59,091 nt of DNA from Paenibacillaceae bacterium. Lineage in GTDB: Bacteria > Bacillota > Bacilli > Paenibacillales > Paenibacillaceae. Shown piece by piece: positions 7,775 to 16,118 of this stretch (positions within the stretch are counted from its first letter, which is position 1; the number at the start of each line of letters is the position of its first letter). Position numbers and translations under genes: made by a program. The notes beneath the pieces were generated by a model. The model did not search any database, had not been told where the DNA came from, and was given only the letters and a program-made list of their open reading frames with translations. The DNA lies in NCBI GenBank assembly GCA_900766135.1, contig CAAFUF010000056.1:1-59091 (forward strand). The letters run 5' to 3'.

Positions 7775-9553
7775 ATGTCCGTCATGACCGCAATTTTCAA
7801 AAAATACCGGGTCGCCGCCATTTCGGCGATCGTCATGCTGCTGATCGAGCTGGCGGTGGAGCTGATTCAGCCGCTGATCATCTCGCGGATCATCGATCAC
7901 GGGATTCGGCAGCACGAGGTGTCCGTAGCCTGGATCTGGGGCGGCGTGCTGATGGCGAGCGCTTTGGTGGCTTTTCTCGCCGGGATTACGAGCTCGTTTT
8001 TTGCCTCGCATGCGAGCCAAGGCTTCGGTTACGACCTGCGCGACAAGCTGTACGAGAAGGTGCAGTCTTTTTCGTACGAGGTGTTTAACCGCTTCGCCGC
8101 TTCGTCGTTAATCACCCGGTTGACCGGGGATATTACGGTGCTGCAGGATGTGATTTTCATGTGCTTGCGTTTCGCTTCGCGGGTGCCGCTGGTCGTGATT
8201 GGGAGCGTCGTGATGGCTTTGGTTGTGCATGTGAAGCTGGGGCTGCTGCTGACGATCACCGTGCCCGTCCTGCTGGGGTTCGTGCTGTGGATGATCCGTA
8301 AAGCTTCCACTTTATTTCGCACGGTGCAGCGGCGCACGGATAGCGTTAACGGCTTGATTCAGGAAAATCTAACCGGCATGCGCCTCATCCGCGTCTTCGT
8401 CCGGATGTCGCATGAAATTGGGCGTTTCGAGCAGCGCAACCGGGATCTGCGGCAAGGTACGGTTGCCGCGTTGAAGCTGACGGAGACGACGATGCCGTTC
8501 CTGCTGTTCATCATGAACGCCGGGATCATTGCGGTGTTGTGGTTCGGACGGATCGAAATCGCGGACGGGGGCGCCAGTGTTGGCGAAGTCGTCGCCGTCA
8601 TCAACTATTCGCTGCGGACGATCGGCGCGTTATCCGCCTTGTCTTGGATCATGAGCTCCCTGTCGCGGGGAGCGGCGTCTGCCGGGCGGGTGCGCGAAGT
8701 GCTGGAGGAGGACGATCCGGTCGGTGAGCGCGAAGGCCGCGCGGCAGAGGCGGTTGAAGCGGATGCCGGAGGAGAAGCAGCGTCTGGATCGATCCAAGGA
8801 CGCATCGAATTCCGCGACGTCTCGTTTCGCTACCCGGGTCGCGACGTCATGGCTTTGGAGCGGGTTTCGTTTACGGCAGAGCCGGGACAGCGGATCGCCA
8901 TCCTGGGCGCAACCGGCTCGGGGAAATCGTCGCTGGTTCAGCTGATCCCGGGCATGTATGAGCCGACGGAAGGAACGATCCGCATCGACGGGACGGACAT
9001 TCGCCAGCTGGACCGGAAACGGCTGCGCCGCGCCATTGGTTATGTGCCGCAGGAAGTGATGTTATTCTCCGGCACGATCCGGGAGAACATCGCTTGGGGG
9101 CGCGAGGATGCTACGCTGGAGCAAATCCAGACCGCAGCCCGGCAGGCGCAGATCCACGAGACGATCGAGCGGCAGCCGCACGGCTACGAGACGCGGCTCG
9201 GCCAGCGCGGCGTCAACCTGTCCGGCGGACAGAAGCAGCGTCTGTCGATCGCCCGGGCGCTGGTGCGCCAGCCGGCCATCCTGGTCCTGGACGACAGCAC
9301 AAGCGCGCTGGATGTCCGTACGGAGGCGGCTTTGCTTGAGGAGGTATCGCGTCTTTCCTGCACGACGCTGCTCATTACGCAGAAGATCAGCTCCACAATC
9401 ACGGCTGATTTGATTCTTCTCATGGATGACGGGCGGCTGATCGCCAGCGGAAAACATGAGGAATTGCTGCGGCATTCGGAGTTGTACCGGCGGATTTGCG
9501 AATCCCAGCAAGGAAAGGAGGCGGAGCCCCATGCCGTTCAAGACCTTCACTGA
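7775..9553 (+). CDS. ABC multidrug-type exporter half, degenerate nucleotide site
   Basis: 592 residues: an N-terminal six-helix exporter membrane domain (about 1-310) and a C-terminal ATPase domain with Walker A GATGSGKSS (about 378) and signature LSGGQ. Two catalytic positions depart from consensus: the Walker B region reads ILVLDDSTSALD, with Asp where the catalytic Glu should be, and the switch His is replaced by Gln in LLITQKIS. This is the known hallmark of the degenerate half of a heterodimeric exporter. The gene overlaps the next one, which is canonical at these sites. The exported compound is not evident. Confidence 0.88.
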   Translation: MSVMTAIFKKYRVAAISAIVMLLIELAVELIQPLIISRIIDHGIRQHEVSVAWIWGGVLMASALVAFLAGITSSFFASHASQGFGYDLRDKLYEKVQSFSYEVFNRFAASSLITRLTGDITVLQDVIFMCLRFASRVPLVVIGSVVMALVVHVKLGLLLTITVPVLLGFVLWMIRKASTLFRTVQRRTDSVNGLIQENLTGMRLIRVFVRMSHEIGRFEQRNRDLRQGTVAALKLTETTMPFLLFIMNAGIIAVLWFGRIEIADGGASVGEVVAVINYSLRTIGALSALSWIMSSLSRGAASAGRVREVLEEDDPVGEREGRAAEAVEADAGGEAASGSIQGRIEFRDVSFRYPGRDVMALERVSFTAEPGQRIAILGATGSGKSSLVQLIPGMYEPTEGTIRIDGTDIRQLDRKRLRRAIGYVPQEVMLFSGTIRENIAWGREDATLEQIQTAARQAQIHETIERQPHGYETRLGQRGVNLSGGQKQRLSIARALVRQPAILVLDDSTSALDVRTEAALLEEVSRLSCTTLLITQKISSTITADLILLMDDGRLIASGKHEELLRHSELYRRICESQQGKEAEPHAVQDLH

Positions 9554-11459
9554 ACCGTTTCGCCATCCGTATCCCAAGCTGGGGATGTCATCGCAGGGAG
9601 GGGACCGTCAGGACGCACCGGCTGCTGCGGCGACTGCGCCGCGCCGGCCCGGCCACGGCGGCGGACCCGGCGGCGTAAGGCCCAAGGTGCGGGCCAAGAA
9701 TTGGTCCGGCACGCTGGGCCGGATTTGGAGCTACTTGTCTGCCCATAAAGCCCGGCTGGCCGCCGTCCTGCTCATGGTCGTCTTCAGCTCGGGGCTGGCG
9801 CTGCTGGGGCCTTATCTGGTCGGGATGGCGGTGGACGATTACTTGGAGAGCGGCGGCGGCCGGCCGTGGGCGATGTTCCTCGTCGGATTAACGCTGGTGT
9901 TCGCTGGCTCGTCGCTCACCTCCTGGCTGCAAAACATCTGGATGATCGGAATCGCCCAGGAGACGGTATATCGCATGCGCGCCGAGTTGTTCGCCCAGCT
10001 GCACCGGCTGCCGATTCCGTATTACGGCAAGCGTCAGCAAGGCGAAATTATGAGCCGGTTGACCAATGATATGGACAACGTCAGCTCGACGCTCAACAGC
10101 TCGGCGATCCAGATTTTCTCCAGCGTGCTGACGTTGGTCGGCACGGTAGCCGTGATGCTGTACCTCAGCCCGCTGCTGACGCTGCTGACGTTCCTCGTGG
10201 TGCCGCTGATGATGGCCGGGATGCGCTGGATCACGAAGCGGACGGGACCGCTGTACAAACGGCGCCAACAGGATCTCGGCAGCCTGAACGGCTATATTGA
10301 GGAGACGTTGTCGGGACAGCGGATCATTAAGGCGTTCTCCCAAGAGCAGCGGGTGCTGCAAGGCTTCCGCGAGCGGAACGAGGCGATTCGCAGCTCCAGC
10401 TTCTGGGCGCAGACGATTTCCGGCTTCATCCCGAAGCTGATGAACGGGCTGAACAACCTCAGCTTTGCCATCGTGGCCGGAATCGGCGGGGTACTGGCCG
10501 TGCGCGGGAGTGCCGGAGTGACGGTCGGGGTGATCGTCGTGTTCGTCGAATACGCGCGGCAATTTACCCGGCCGCTGAACGATCTGGCGAATCAGTGGAA
10601 CACGCTGCTGTCGGCCATCGCCGGCGCGGAGCGGGTGTTCGAGGTGCTGGACGAGGAGATCGAAGCCAGCGACGAAGAAGAAGCGGTGGAATTGTCGGCG
10701 GTTCGGGGCGAGGTGGTCTTTTCGGGCGTCTACTTCTCTTATGAGGAAAATGGAAACGAAGACGGCGATACGTTGGAGGAGATCAGCTTTACGGCGAACC
10801 CGGGCGAGACGATCGCCTTGGTCGGGCCGACGGGGGCCGGCAAAACGACGCTGATCCAGCTGCTCTCACGCTTCTACGAACCGTCCCGGGGGACGATCAT
10901 GGTCGACGGCCGCGATATCCGGAAGGTCCGGCGCGACAGCCTGCGTTCGCAGATGGCGTTCGTGCTGCAGGATTCGTTCCTGTTCCAGGGCACGATCCGC
11001 GACAATATCCGCTTCGGGCGGTTGGACGCGACCGACGCGGAGGTGGAGGAGGCCGCCAAGCTGGCGAATGCGCATTCCTTCATCGTGCGGATGCCTGGCG
11101 GCTACGACAAGGTGCTCGGCGCGGACGGCGGCGGCATCAGCCAAGGGCAAAGACAGCTGCTGGCCATCGCGCGGGCGATTCTGGCGGATCCCTCGATCCT
11201 CGTGCTCGACGAGGCGACCAGCAGTATCGATACCGTGACGGAGATCAAGATCCAAGAGGGTCTGCAGCGGCTCATGCAAGGAAGAACGAGCTTCGTGATC
11301 GCCCACCGGTTGAACACGATTCGTCAGGCCGACAAGATCCTTGTCTTGAAAGAAGGCCGCTTGATCGAGCTGGGCTCGCACGAGGAACTGCTGCGGCGGC
11401 GCGGGTTCTATCATAGCTTGTACCACGGCGGCTTGGACGCGGAAGGGGGCGATGCTTGA
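9531..11459 (+). CDS. ABC multidrug-type exporter half, canonical nucleotide site
   Basis: 642 residues. A Pro/Gly/Arg-rich N-terminal extension of about 55 residues precedes the membrane domain. The ATPase domain has Walker A GPTGAGKTT (about 432), Walker B ILVLDEATSSID with the catalytic Glu, and switch His in FVIAHRLNTI. The signature is ISQGQ rather than LSGGQ, again typical of asymmetric heterodimers. ATG 9531 is chosen for its AAAGGAGG ribosome binding site 8 nt upstream; it overlaps the end of the partner gene by 23 bp. The two proteins almost certainly form one heterodimeric exporter in the cytoplasmic membrane. Confidence 0.88.
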   Translation: MPFKTFTEPFRHPYPKLGMSSQGGDRQDAPAAAATAPRRPGHGGGPGGVRPKVRAKNWSGTLGRIWSYLSAHKARLAAVLLMVVFSSGLALLGPYLVGMAVDDYLESGGGRPWAMFLVGLTLVFAGSSLTSWLQNIWMIGIAQETVYRMRAELFAQLHRLPIPYYGKRQQGEIMSRLTNDMDNVSSTLNSSAIQIFSSVLTLVGTVAVMLYLSPLLTLLTFLVVPLMMAGMRWITKRTGPLYKRRQQDLGSLNGYIEETLSGQRIIKAFSQEQRVLQGFRERNEAIRSSSFWAQTISGFIPKLMNGLNNLSFAIVAGIGGVLAVRGSAGVTVGVIVVFVEYARQFTRPLNDLANQWNTLLSAIAGAERVFEVLDEEIEASDEEEAVELSAVRGEVVFSGVYFSYEENGNEDGDTLEEISFTANPGETIALVGPTGAGKTTLIQLLSRFYEPSRGTIMVDGRDIRKVRRDSLRSQMAFVLQDSFLFQGTIRDNIRFGRLDATDAEVEEAAKLANAHSFIVRMPGGYDKVLGADGGGISQGQRQLLAIARAILADPSILVLDEATSSIDTVTEIKIQEGLQRLMQGRTSFVIAHRLNTIRQADKILVLKEGRLIELGSHEELLRRRGFYHSLYHGGLDAEGGDA

Positions 11460-12223
11460 TGGAGTTGAACGCTTATCTGCGGGGGATTGCGCTGCAGCGG
11501 CAGGAGGTGCCGACGTTTGCCGAGTATCCCTTTCATCTGCCGGCGGTCTCGTCATTGGAACAGCTGGAATTCCATCCGAAAGTCACCTACATCATCGGCG
11601 AAAACGGCATGGGCAAATCCACGCTGCTGGAGGGCATCGCCGTCGCCTTGGGGTTTAACCCGGAAGGCGGCACGATGAACTTCAGCTTCGCGACGGCCGA
11701 GACCCACTCCGAGCTGCATCGTTACCTTCGTACCGTAAGGGGGCCGATGCGGCCGCGGGACGGGTTCTTTTTCCGGGCGGAGAGCTATTATAACCTGGCG
11801 ACGGAGATCGATAACTTGGATCAGGAGAATGAGCCAGAAGTGCATCAGCCGCGGATCGTCGACTCCTACGGCGGGAAATCGCTGCACACGATGTCGCATG
11901 GGGAATCGTTTTTCGCTGCATTTATGAACCGATTCAGCGGGCGCGGCCTGTACATCTTGGACGAACCGGAGGCGGCGTTGTCTCCGGTTCGGCAGATGGC
12001 GATGCTGGCGCGGATTCATGAGCTGGTCGGACGGCGCTCCCAGTTCATCATTTCCACGCATTCGCCGATCCTGATGGCGTATCCGGACAGCCTCATGTAT
12101 CAGCTCACGCCGGACGGGATCGAGAAAACCACGCTGGAAGAGACCGATCATTACATCATCATGAAGGAGTTCGTCAATCACCGGGAGGGTATGCTAAGAG
12201 AGCTGCTGCGAGAAGAGAATTGA
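11459..12223 (+). CDS. AAA ATPase of the ABC/SMC-like predicted ATPase group
   Basis: 254 residues. Walker A is GENGMGKST (about 47-55), Walker B is YILDEPEAALSP, and the sensor region FIISTHSPILMAYP is typical of the AAA_21/AAA_15 soluble ATPases. It has no membrane segment. The ATG overlaps the stop codon of the exporter gene (TGATG), so it is translationally coupled to the transporter. Whether it serves the exporter or a separate DNA- or stress-related task is not clear. The -35 of the next gene's promoter overlaps its stop codon. Confidence 0.8.
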   Translation: MELNAYLRGIALQRQEVPTFAEYPFHLPAVSSLEQLEFHPKVTYIIGENGMGKSTLLEGIAVALGFNPEGGTMNFSFATAETHSELHRYLRTVRGPMRPRDGFFFRAESYYNLATEIDNLDQENEPEVHQPRIVDSYGGKSLHTMSHGESFFAAFMNRFSGRGLYILDEPEAALSPVRQMAMLARIHELVGRRSQFIISTHSPILMAYPDSLMYQLTPDGIEKTTLEETDHYIIMKEFVNHREGMLRELLREEN

Positions 12224-12255
12224 CTTCTATCTTTAGTGTAACTATAATGGTTACA
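12220..12255 (+). promoter_or_regulatory. Sigma-A promoter with operator for the QorB-like gene
   Basis: TTGACT (12220-12225), 17-bp spacer, TATAAT (12243-12248). The perfect inverted repeat TGTAAC-N7-GTTACA (12237-12255) encloses the -10. A repressor bound here would block RNA polymerase. HxlR/DUF24 regulators often control this type of quinone reductase and bind GTAAC-type sites, so one of them is the first candidate; no such gene is adjacent. Confidence 0.65.
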
Positions 12256-12303
12256 GGTAGAACGATAATTTCATGGCAACCCAATCGATAAGGAGGATTC
12301 CAG

Positions 12304-13170
12304 ATGAAGATTTTAGTGACAGGGGCAACGGGGCAGCTTGGTGCCAAGGTGGTGGACGCATTGCTGGCGAAGGTGTCGGCAGAGCAGCTGGCGGTTAGCG
12401 TGCGCGATCCGGAGAAAGCCAGCGCGTTCCACGCTCGGGGCGTGGACGTACGGCGGGGGGATTTCGAGGATCCGGCTTCGCTCGATACAGCATTTGCCGG
12501 CGTGGAGCGGCTCTTGATTGTGTCGACGCAAGGCGATAACGACACGCGGATCCGTCAGCACATGGCGGCCGTCGCGGCGGCGGAGCGGGCGGGGGTTCAA
12601 CTCATCGCCTATACGAGCGTGGTGAACGCCTCTCATAATTCGCTGGAGCTGGCGCCAGTTCACAAGGCGACTGAGGAAGCGATCGCGAAGACGGGAATTC
12701 CTTATGTATTCCTGCGCAACAACTGGTATATCGAGAACGAGACCGGCACGATTCAAGGCATTTTGGCAGGTGCGCCGCTCGTGACTTCCGCCGGCGAGGG
12801 GAAAGTTGGCTGGGCCACGCGCGAGGACTATGCCCAAGCGGCGGCGGCCGTACTGACCGAAGACGGCCACGAGAACAAGATCTATGAGCTCTCGGGCACG
12901 CCGATCACACATGCCGAGTTGGCCCGGCTCATCGGCGAGGCTCTGGGCCGCGAGGTTCCCGTCCAGCACGTCGATGATGCGGCATACGCGGAAGTGATGC
13001 GCGGTGCGGGCGTGCCGGAGCCGGTGGTGCCGTTCCTCGTGTCCATCCAGCGCTCGATCCGCGAAGGCGCCTTGGATGTTCCTAGCGGCGATCTGGAAGC
13101 GTTGCTGGGCCGGCCGGCAACTTCGCTGGTGGACGCGGTCCGCGGCATCGCCAAAGCATTGCAAGCTTAA
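12304..13170 (+). CDS. NAD(P)-binding SDR, QorB-like quinone reductase
   Basis: 288 residues, close to the length of E. coli QorB (YtfG). The N-terminal VTGATGQLGAKVVDALL is the dinucleotide-binding loop; the NmrA-like layout (AYTSVVNASHNSLELAPVHK, later FLRNNWYIEN) is typical of QorB and related NADPH:quinone reductases that relieve quinone stress. It has a strong AAGGAGG ribosome binding site, its own promoter with an operator-like inverted repeat, and a near-perfect terminator, so it is a single-gene, probably inducible unit. Confidence 0.82.
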   Translation: MKILVTGATGQLGAKVVDALLAKVSAEQLAVSVRDPEKASAFHARGVDVRRGDFEDPASLDTAFAGVERLLIVSTQGDNDTRIRQHMAAVAAAERAGVQLIAYTSVVNASHNSLELAPVHKATEEAIAKTGIPYVFLRNNWYIENETGTIQGILAGAPLVTSAGEGKVGWATREDYAQAAAAVLTEDGHENKIYELSGTPITHAELARLIGEALGREVPVQHVDDAAYAEVMRGAGVPEPVVPFLVSIQRSIREGALDVPSGDLEALLGRPATSLVDAVRGIAKALQA

Positions 13171-13175
13171 CAACG

Positions 13176-13211
13176 AAAGCCCTGTTCCGATATCGGAACA
13201 GGGCTTTTTTT
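13176..13211 (+). terminator. Intrinsic terminator after the QorB-like gene
   Basis: A perfect stem (AAAGCCCTGTTCCGA pairing with its complement through TATCGGAACAGGGCTTT) followed by seven T residues. Confidence 0.9.
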
Positions 13212-13241
13212 GCGTTTCCTGGCCGTTCCCTTCCGGTCGGC

Positions 13242-13424
13242 CAACTGCAAAAGTGCAGTTGATTTTCCGCAAAACTCGCTTATTTGGCGGATGAAGTGCA
13301 AAAGTGCATTTGATTCGGCGACGAATCCGGGAGAAGAGGCAATTTTCCGGATTTAGACTGCACTTTTGCGTTTGACCGCCCGATTAGAGCCGAATCGGCG
13401 AAAATGAACTGCACTTTTGCATTT
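13242..13424. repeat. Array B: four TGCA-type palindromes, 51-bp period, two inverted
   Basis: The first unit is CAACTGCAAAAGTGCAGTTG (13242-13261), with perfect 8-bp arms. The second (13293-13312) is offset by 51 bp. Two further units at about 13355-13374 and 13406-13425 carry the reverse-complement core (TGCACTTTTGC) and are again 51 bp apart. The array fills the space between the QorB terminator and the convergent monooxygenase gene. Confidence 0.85.
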
Positions 13425-13475
13425 CGTGCGCGTCAATATCGTTCACTCCGTCGAGCGGGGAAGTCAGGGTAAGGT

Positions 13476-13781
13476 CTACTTGATGCCTTTCCCGCCAACC
13501 GGGCGGACGGATATCGATTCCACGCCGGCAATCAGCGGCATCGCGCGCTGAATCATCGCCCGCGTGGCTTCTTCTTGCAGCGAGGCGGCATGGGCTTCCG
13601 CACTGTTCCATACCTCCGTGACCCACACGGTCTCGGGCTCCGTCTCCGAAACGTTCACCACATACAGCTCGCAATCCGGAACGCTCCCGGCCCCGGCAGC
13701 AGCTTCCAATAAGATGTTGACCAACCGGTCACGCTCCCCGGGTTTCGCCGTGAATTTGGCGTACATGCCGAACTTGTGCAC
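13476..13781 (-). CDS. Antibiotic biosynthesis monooxygenase (ABM) family protein
   Basis: 101 residues. The FGMYAKFTAKPGERDRLV start and the later VTEVWNSAEAHAASL segment fit the ABM fold, a dimeric ferredoxin-like domain found in YgiN-type quinol monooxygenases and related small enzymes. The start is set at GTG 13781: AGGAGG at 13788-13793 leaves 6 nt before this GTG, whereas the ATG at 13787 would directly abut it. A quinone-related role would match the QorB-like neighbour, but that is inference. Confidence 0.75.
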   Translation of the reverse strand: MHKFGMYAKFTAKPGERDRLVNILLEAAAGAGSVPDCELYVVNVSETEPETVWVTEVWNSAEAHAASLQEEATRAMIQRAMPLIAGVESISVRPVGGKGIK

Positions 13782-13933
13782 CGTCATCCTCCTCATCTGT
13801 TTGCCGGTAACTTCAACTTAGCTTAGGGAAATTATCGCTCAAATTTACTCCTCAGGCAACAAGCCGATTGGAAAAATCATCCTCCAACCCATGGTATAAT
13901 AAAACAAAATGCCAGGACAAAGGAGTGGATCGC

Positions 13934-14821
13934 ATGCCGAAAGTCGTATTGGCCGGGGGTACCGGGTTTGTCGGACAGGCGTTTGCGGGGCGGTTTGGGG
14001 AACTGGGGGCCGAGGTCAAGGTGATCTCCAGACATGCTCCCCATATCCCTTGGGAAGACCGGAGCGCCATCGTGGAGGCGCTCGAAGGGGCGGACCTGCT
14101 GATCAATTTGGCAGGCAGATCGGTGAATTGCCGCTATACATCGGAGAACAGGCGACTTATCCTGGACTCCCGGACGGAAACGACGCGTCAGCTGGGGGAG
14201 TGCATCCTCGCCTGCCGCCTTCCGCCGGCGCTATGGATCAATTCCAGTACGGCGACGATCTATCGGCATGCGGAAGACCGCCCGATGACGGAGGAGAGCG
14301 GAGAAATCGGCACGGGGTTTTCGGTCGACGTCGCGAAGGCGTGGGAGGCGGCCTTTTTTGCTTTGGACCTCCCGGCTACGCGGCAAGTCGCTTTACGCAT
14401 CGCCATCGTGCTGGACGACGGCGGGGTGATGGGGCCCCTGCGCAATCTGGTCCGCTTCGGACTGGGCGGGGCTCAAGGGTCCGGCCGCCAGCAGTTCAGC
14501 TGGATTCATATGGAGGACCTGTTCCGGATCGTCAGATTCCTGCAGGAGCATCCTGAGCTGAACGGCGTGTTTAACGCATCTGCCCCGCATCCGGTCACGA
14601 ATCGGGAGCTGATGGCCGGCTTGCGCCGGGCGATGGGCGTTCCGGTTGGACTGCCTGCCCCACGCTGGCTGCTGGAGCTGGGCGCACGCCTCATTCGCAC
14701 GGAAACCGAGCTGGTGCTGAAGAGTCGCTGGGTTTTGCCTGACCGGCTGCAACGGGCGGGATTTGCCTTCCGTTACGATACGCTGGAGAAGGCGCTGAAG
14801 GAAATCGTGGGGCGGAATTAG
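13934..14821 (+). CDS. TIGR01777-type epimerase/SDR (YfcH-like)
   Basis: 295 residues. The start VVLAGGTGFVGQAFAGRF is the dinucleotide-binding loop, and INLAGRSVNCRY and the later SSTATIYRHA are signature segments of the TIGR01777 family of epimerase-like proteins (YfcH in E. coli), whose reaction is not established. ATG 13934 has AAAGGAG 8 nt upstream. An extended -10 (TGGTATAAT, 13892-13900) precedes it. The methyltransferase and VOC genes follow closely, suggesting a three-gene operon. Confidence 0.82.
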   Translation: MPKVVLAGGTGFVGQAFAGRFGELGAEVKVISRHAPHIPWEDRSAIVEALEGADLLINLAGRSVNCRYTSENRRLILDSRTETTRQLGECILACRLPPALWINSSTATIYRHAEDRPMTEESGEIGTGFSVDVAKAWEAAFFALDLPATRQVALRIAIVLDDGGVMGPLRNLVRFGLGGAQGSGRQQFSWIHMEDLFRIVRFLQEHPELNGVFNASAPHPVTNRELMAGLRRAMGVPVGLPAPRWLLELGARLIRTETELVLKSRWVLPDRLQRAGFAFRYDTLEKALKEIVGRN

Positions 14822-14841
14822 TACACGGGAGAGTGGATGTT

Positions 14842-15603
14842 ATGGATCGATGCGAATGGAGGAAACGTTGGGAAGCGGAGGAGGCCAAGGTCTTTCAGGG
14901 CTGGGACTTTTCCGAGCTGAATGGGCGGTTGGAGGAAGAGGAGCTGCCTTGGGATTATCGGGCCTTGGTTCAGGGACAATTGAATCAGAGCACGGTGATG
15001 CTGGATATGGGAACCGGCGGAGGCGAGTTCCTGCTGTCGTTGTCGCCGCCGCCGGGCCGCACGTATGCGACAGAGGCGTATTTACCCAACTATGAGCTGT
15101 GCCGGGCCAAACTGCCTGCTTATGGGATCGAAGTCGCTAAGGTGGAGGAGGATGAACGGCTGCCGTATGAAGCCGAATTTTTCGATCTGGTCATGAACCG
15201 TCACGAATCGTTTTCGGCTAAGGAGGTCTACCGGATTCTGAAGCCGGGCGGGGTGTTTCTCACCCAGCAGGTCGGAGGGCTGAACAACCGGGAGTTGTCG
15301 CGGGATTTGCTTGGCGAAGAAGCGATGGAGACGCCGGCCGATTTCGATTTGGCCCACACGGTGCGAGATATGATGGAAGCGGGATTTAGCGTCAAGATTC
15401 AGCGGGAGTATTTTCCCGAGGTGAAGTTTCGCGATGTAGGCGCGCTCGTCTACTTTGCCAAAATCATAGAATGGGAATTTGCCGGTTTTTCCGTTGACCG
15501 TTGCTTCGAGAAACTGTGCGAACTGCAGAACAAGGTAGAGCAAACCGGATATGTGTCCAGTCGGGAGCATCGGTTTATAATCATGGCTCGGAAGGAGAGA
15601 TAA
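14842..15603 (+). CDS. Class I SAM-dependent methyltransferase
   Basis: 253 residues. The SAM-binding motif I is LDMGTGGGEFLLSL (about 54-67), with the acidic motif II region following (ATEAYLPNYELC) and motif IV-like FFDLVMNRHESF. A YRILKPGGVFLTQQ strand is typical of class I methyltransferases. The substrate is unknown. ATG 14842 fits the GGGAG at 14827-14831; the in-frame GTG at 14833 is too close to it. The stop is 2 nt before the next start codon. Confidence 0.85.
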   Translation: MDRCEWRKRWEAEEAKVFQGWDFSELNGRLEEEELPWDYRALVQGQLNQSTVMLDMGTGGGEFLLSLSPPPGRTYATEAYLPNYELCRAKLPAYGIEVAKVEEDERLPYEAEFFDLVMNRHESFSAKEVYRILKPGGVFLTQQVGGLNNRELSRDLLGEEAMETPADFDLAHTVRDMMEAGFSVKIQREYFPEVKFRDVGALVYFAKIIEWEFAGFSVDRCFEKLCELQNKVEQTGYVSSREHRFIIMARKER

Positions 15604-15605
15604 GG

Positions 15606-15980
15606 ATGAAATTCGTGGATGTTGGGATTTTAACGGATCGGGTGGTGGAGATGACCCGATTTTATGAGACGATCCTGCAAACGACGGCAGTGGGGGACGA
15701 GATTCACGTCGAAGTGAAGACCCAGGGCACGGGACTGGTGATTTACTCGCGTCGGGCGGCGGAAACGGACATGGGATTCGATTTCCGGGCCTATTGGGGA
15801 TCGGGGAACTTCACCTTGGGCTTTAACGTTGAGGACGTCGATGCGGAGTATGGGCGGTTGAAGGCGCTCGGCGTAGAATTCGTGGCGCTTCCCACGACGT
15901 ACCCTTGGGGAGCCAGATCGATGCATTTCCGCGATCCGGACGGCAATATCGTTTGCTTTCGAAGCAGGGTTCAGCAATAA
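15606..15980 (+). CDS. VOC family (glyoxalase/bleomycin-resistance fold) protein
   Basis: 124 residues. The layout beta-alpha-beta-beta-beta and the closing MHFRDPDGNIVCF are diagnostic of the vicinal oxygen chelate fold. These proteins include metal-dependent lyases, dioxygenases and drug-binding proteins; the specific activity is not readable. It begins immediately after the methyltransferase stop codon and uses a ribosome binding site inside that gene, so the two are coupled. Confidence 0.8.
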   Translation: MKFVDVGILTDRVVEMTRFYETILQTTAVGDEIHVEVKTQGTGLVIYSRRAAETDMGFDFRAYWGSGNFTLGFNVEDVDAEYGRLKALGVEFVALPTTYPWGARSMHFRDPDGNIVCFRSRVQQ

Positions 15981-16068
15981 AAGCAGCGAGGGTCATGGAG
16001 TTCCTTGCCCCATAGGGGACGTTACGCTCGCACAGCGCCCCGCCCCGCGCCCCGGCGCCATCCCGCGC

Positions 16069-16101
16069 AAAAAGCCCCCCATCCCGAAACGGATGGGGGG
16101 C
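16069..16101 (-). terminator. Intrinsic terminator of the antiporter gene
   Basis: On the minus strand, GCCCCCCATCC and its complement form an 11-bp stem with a 6-nt loop, followed by five T residues. Confidence 0.85.
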
Positions 16102-16118
16102 CGCCTAAATGCTTCGAG

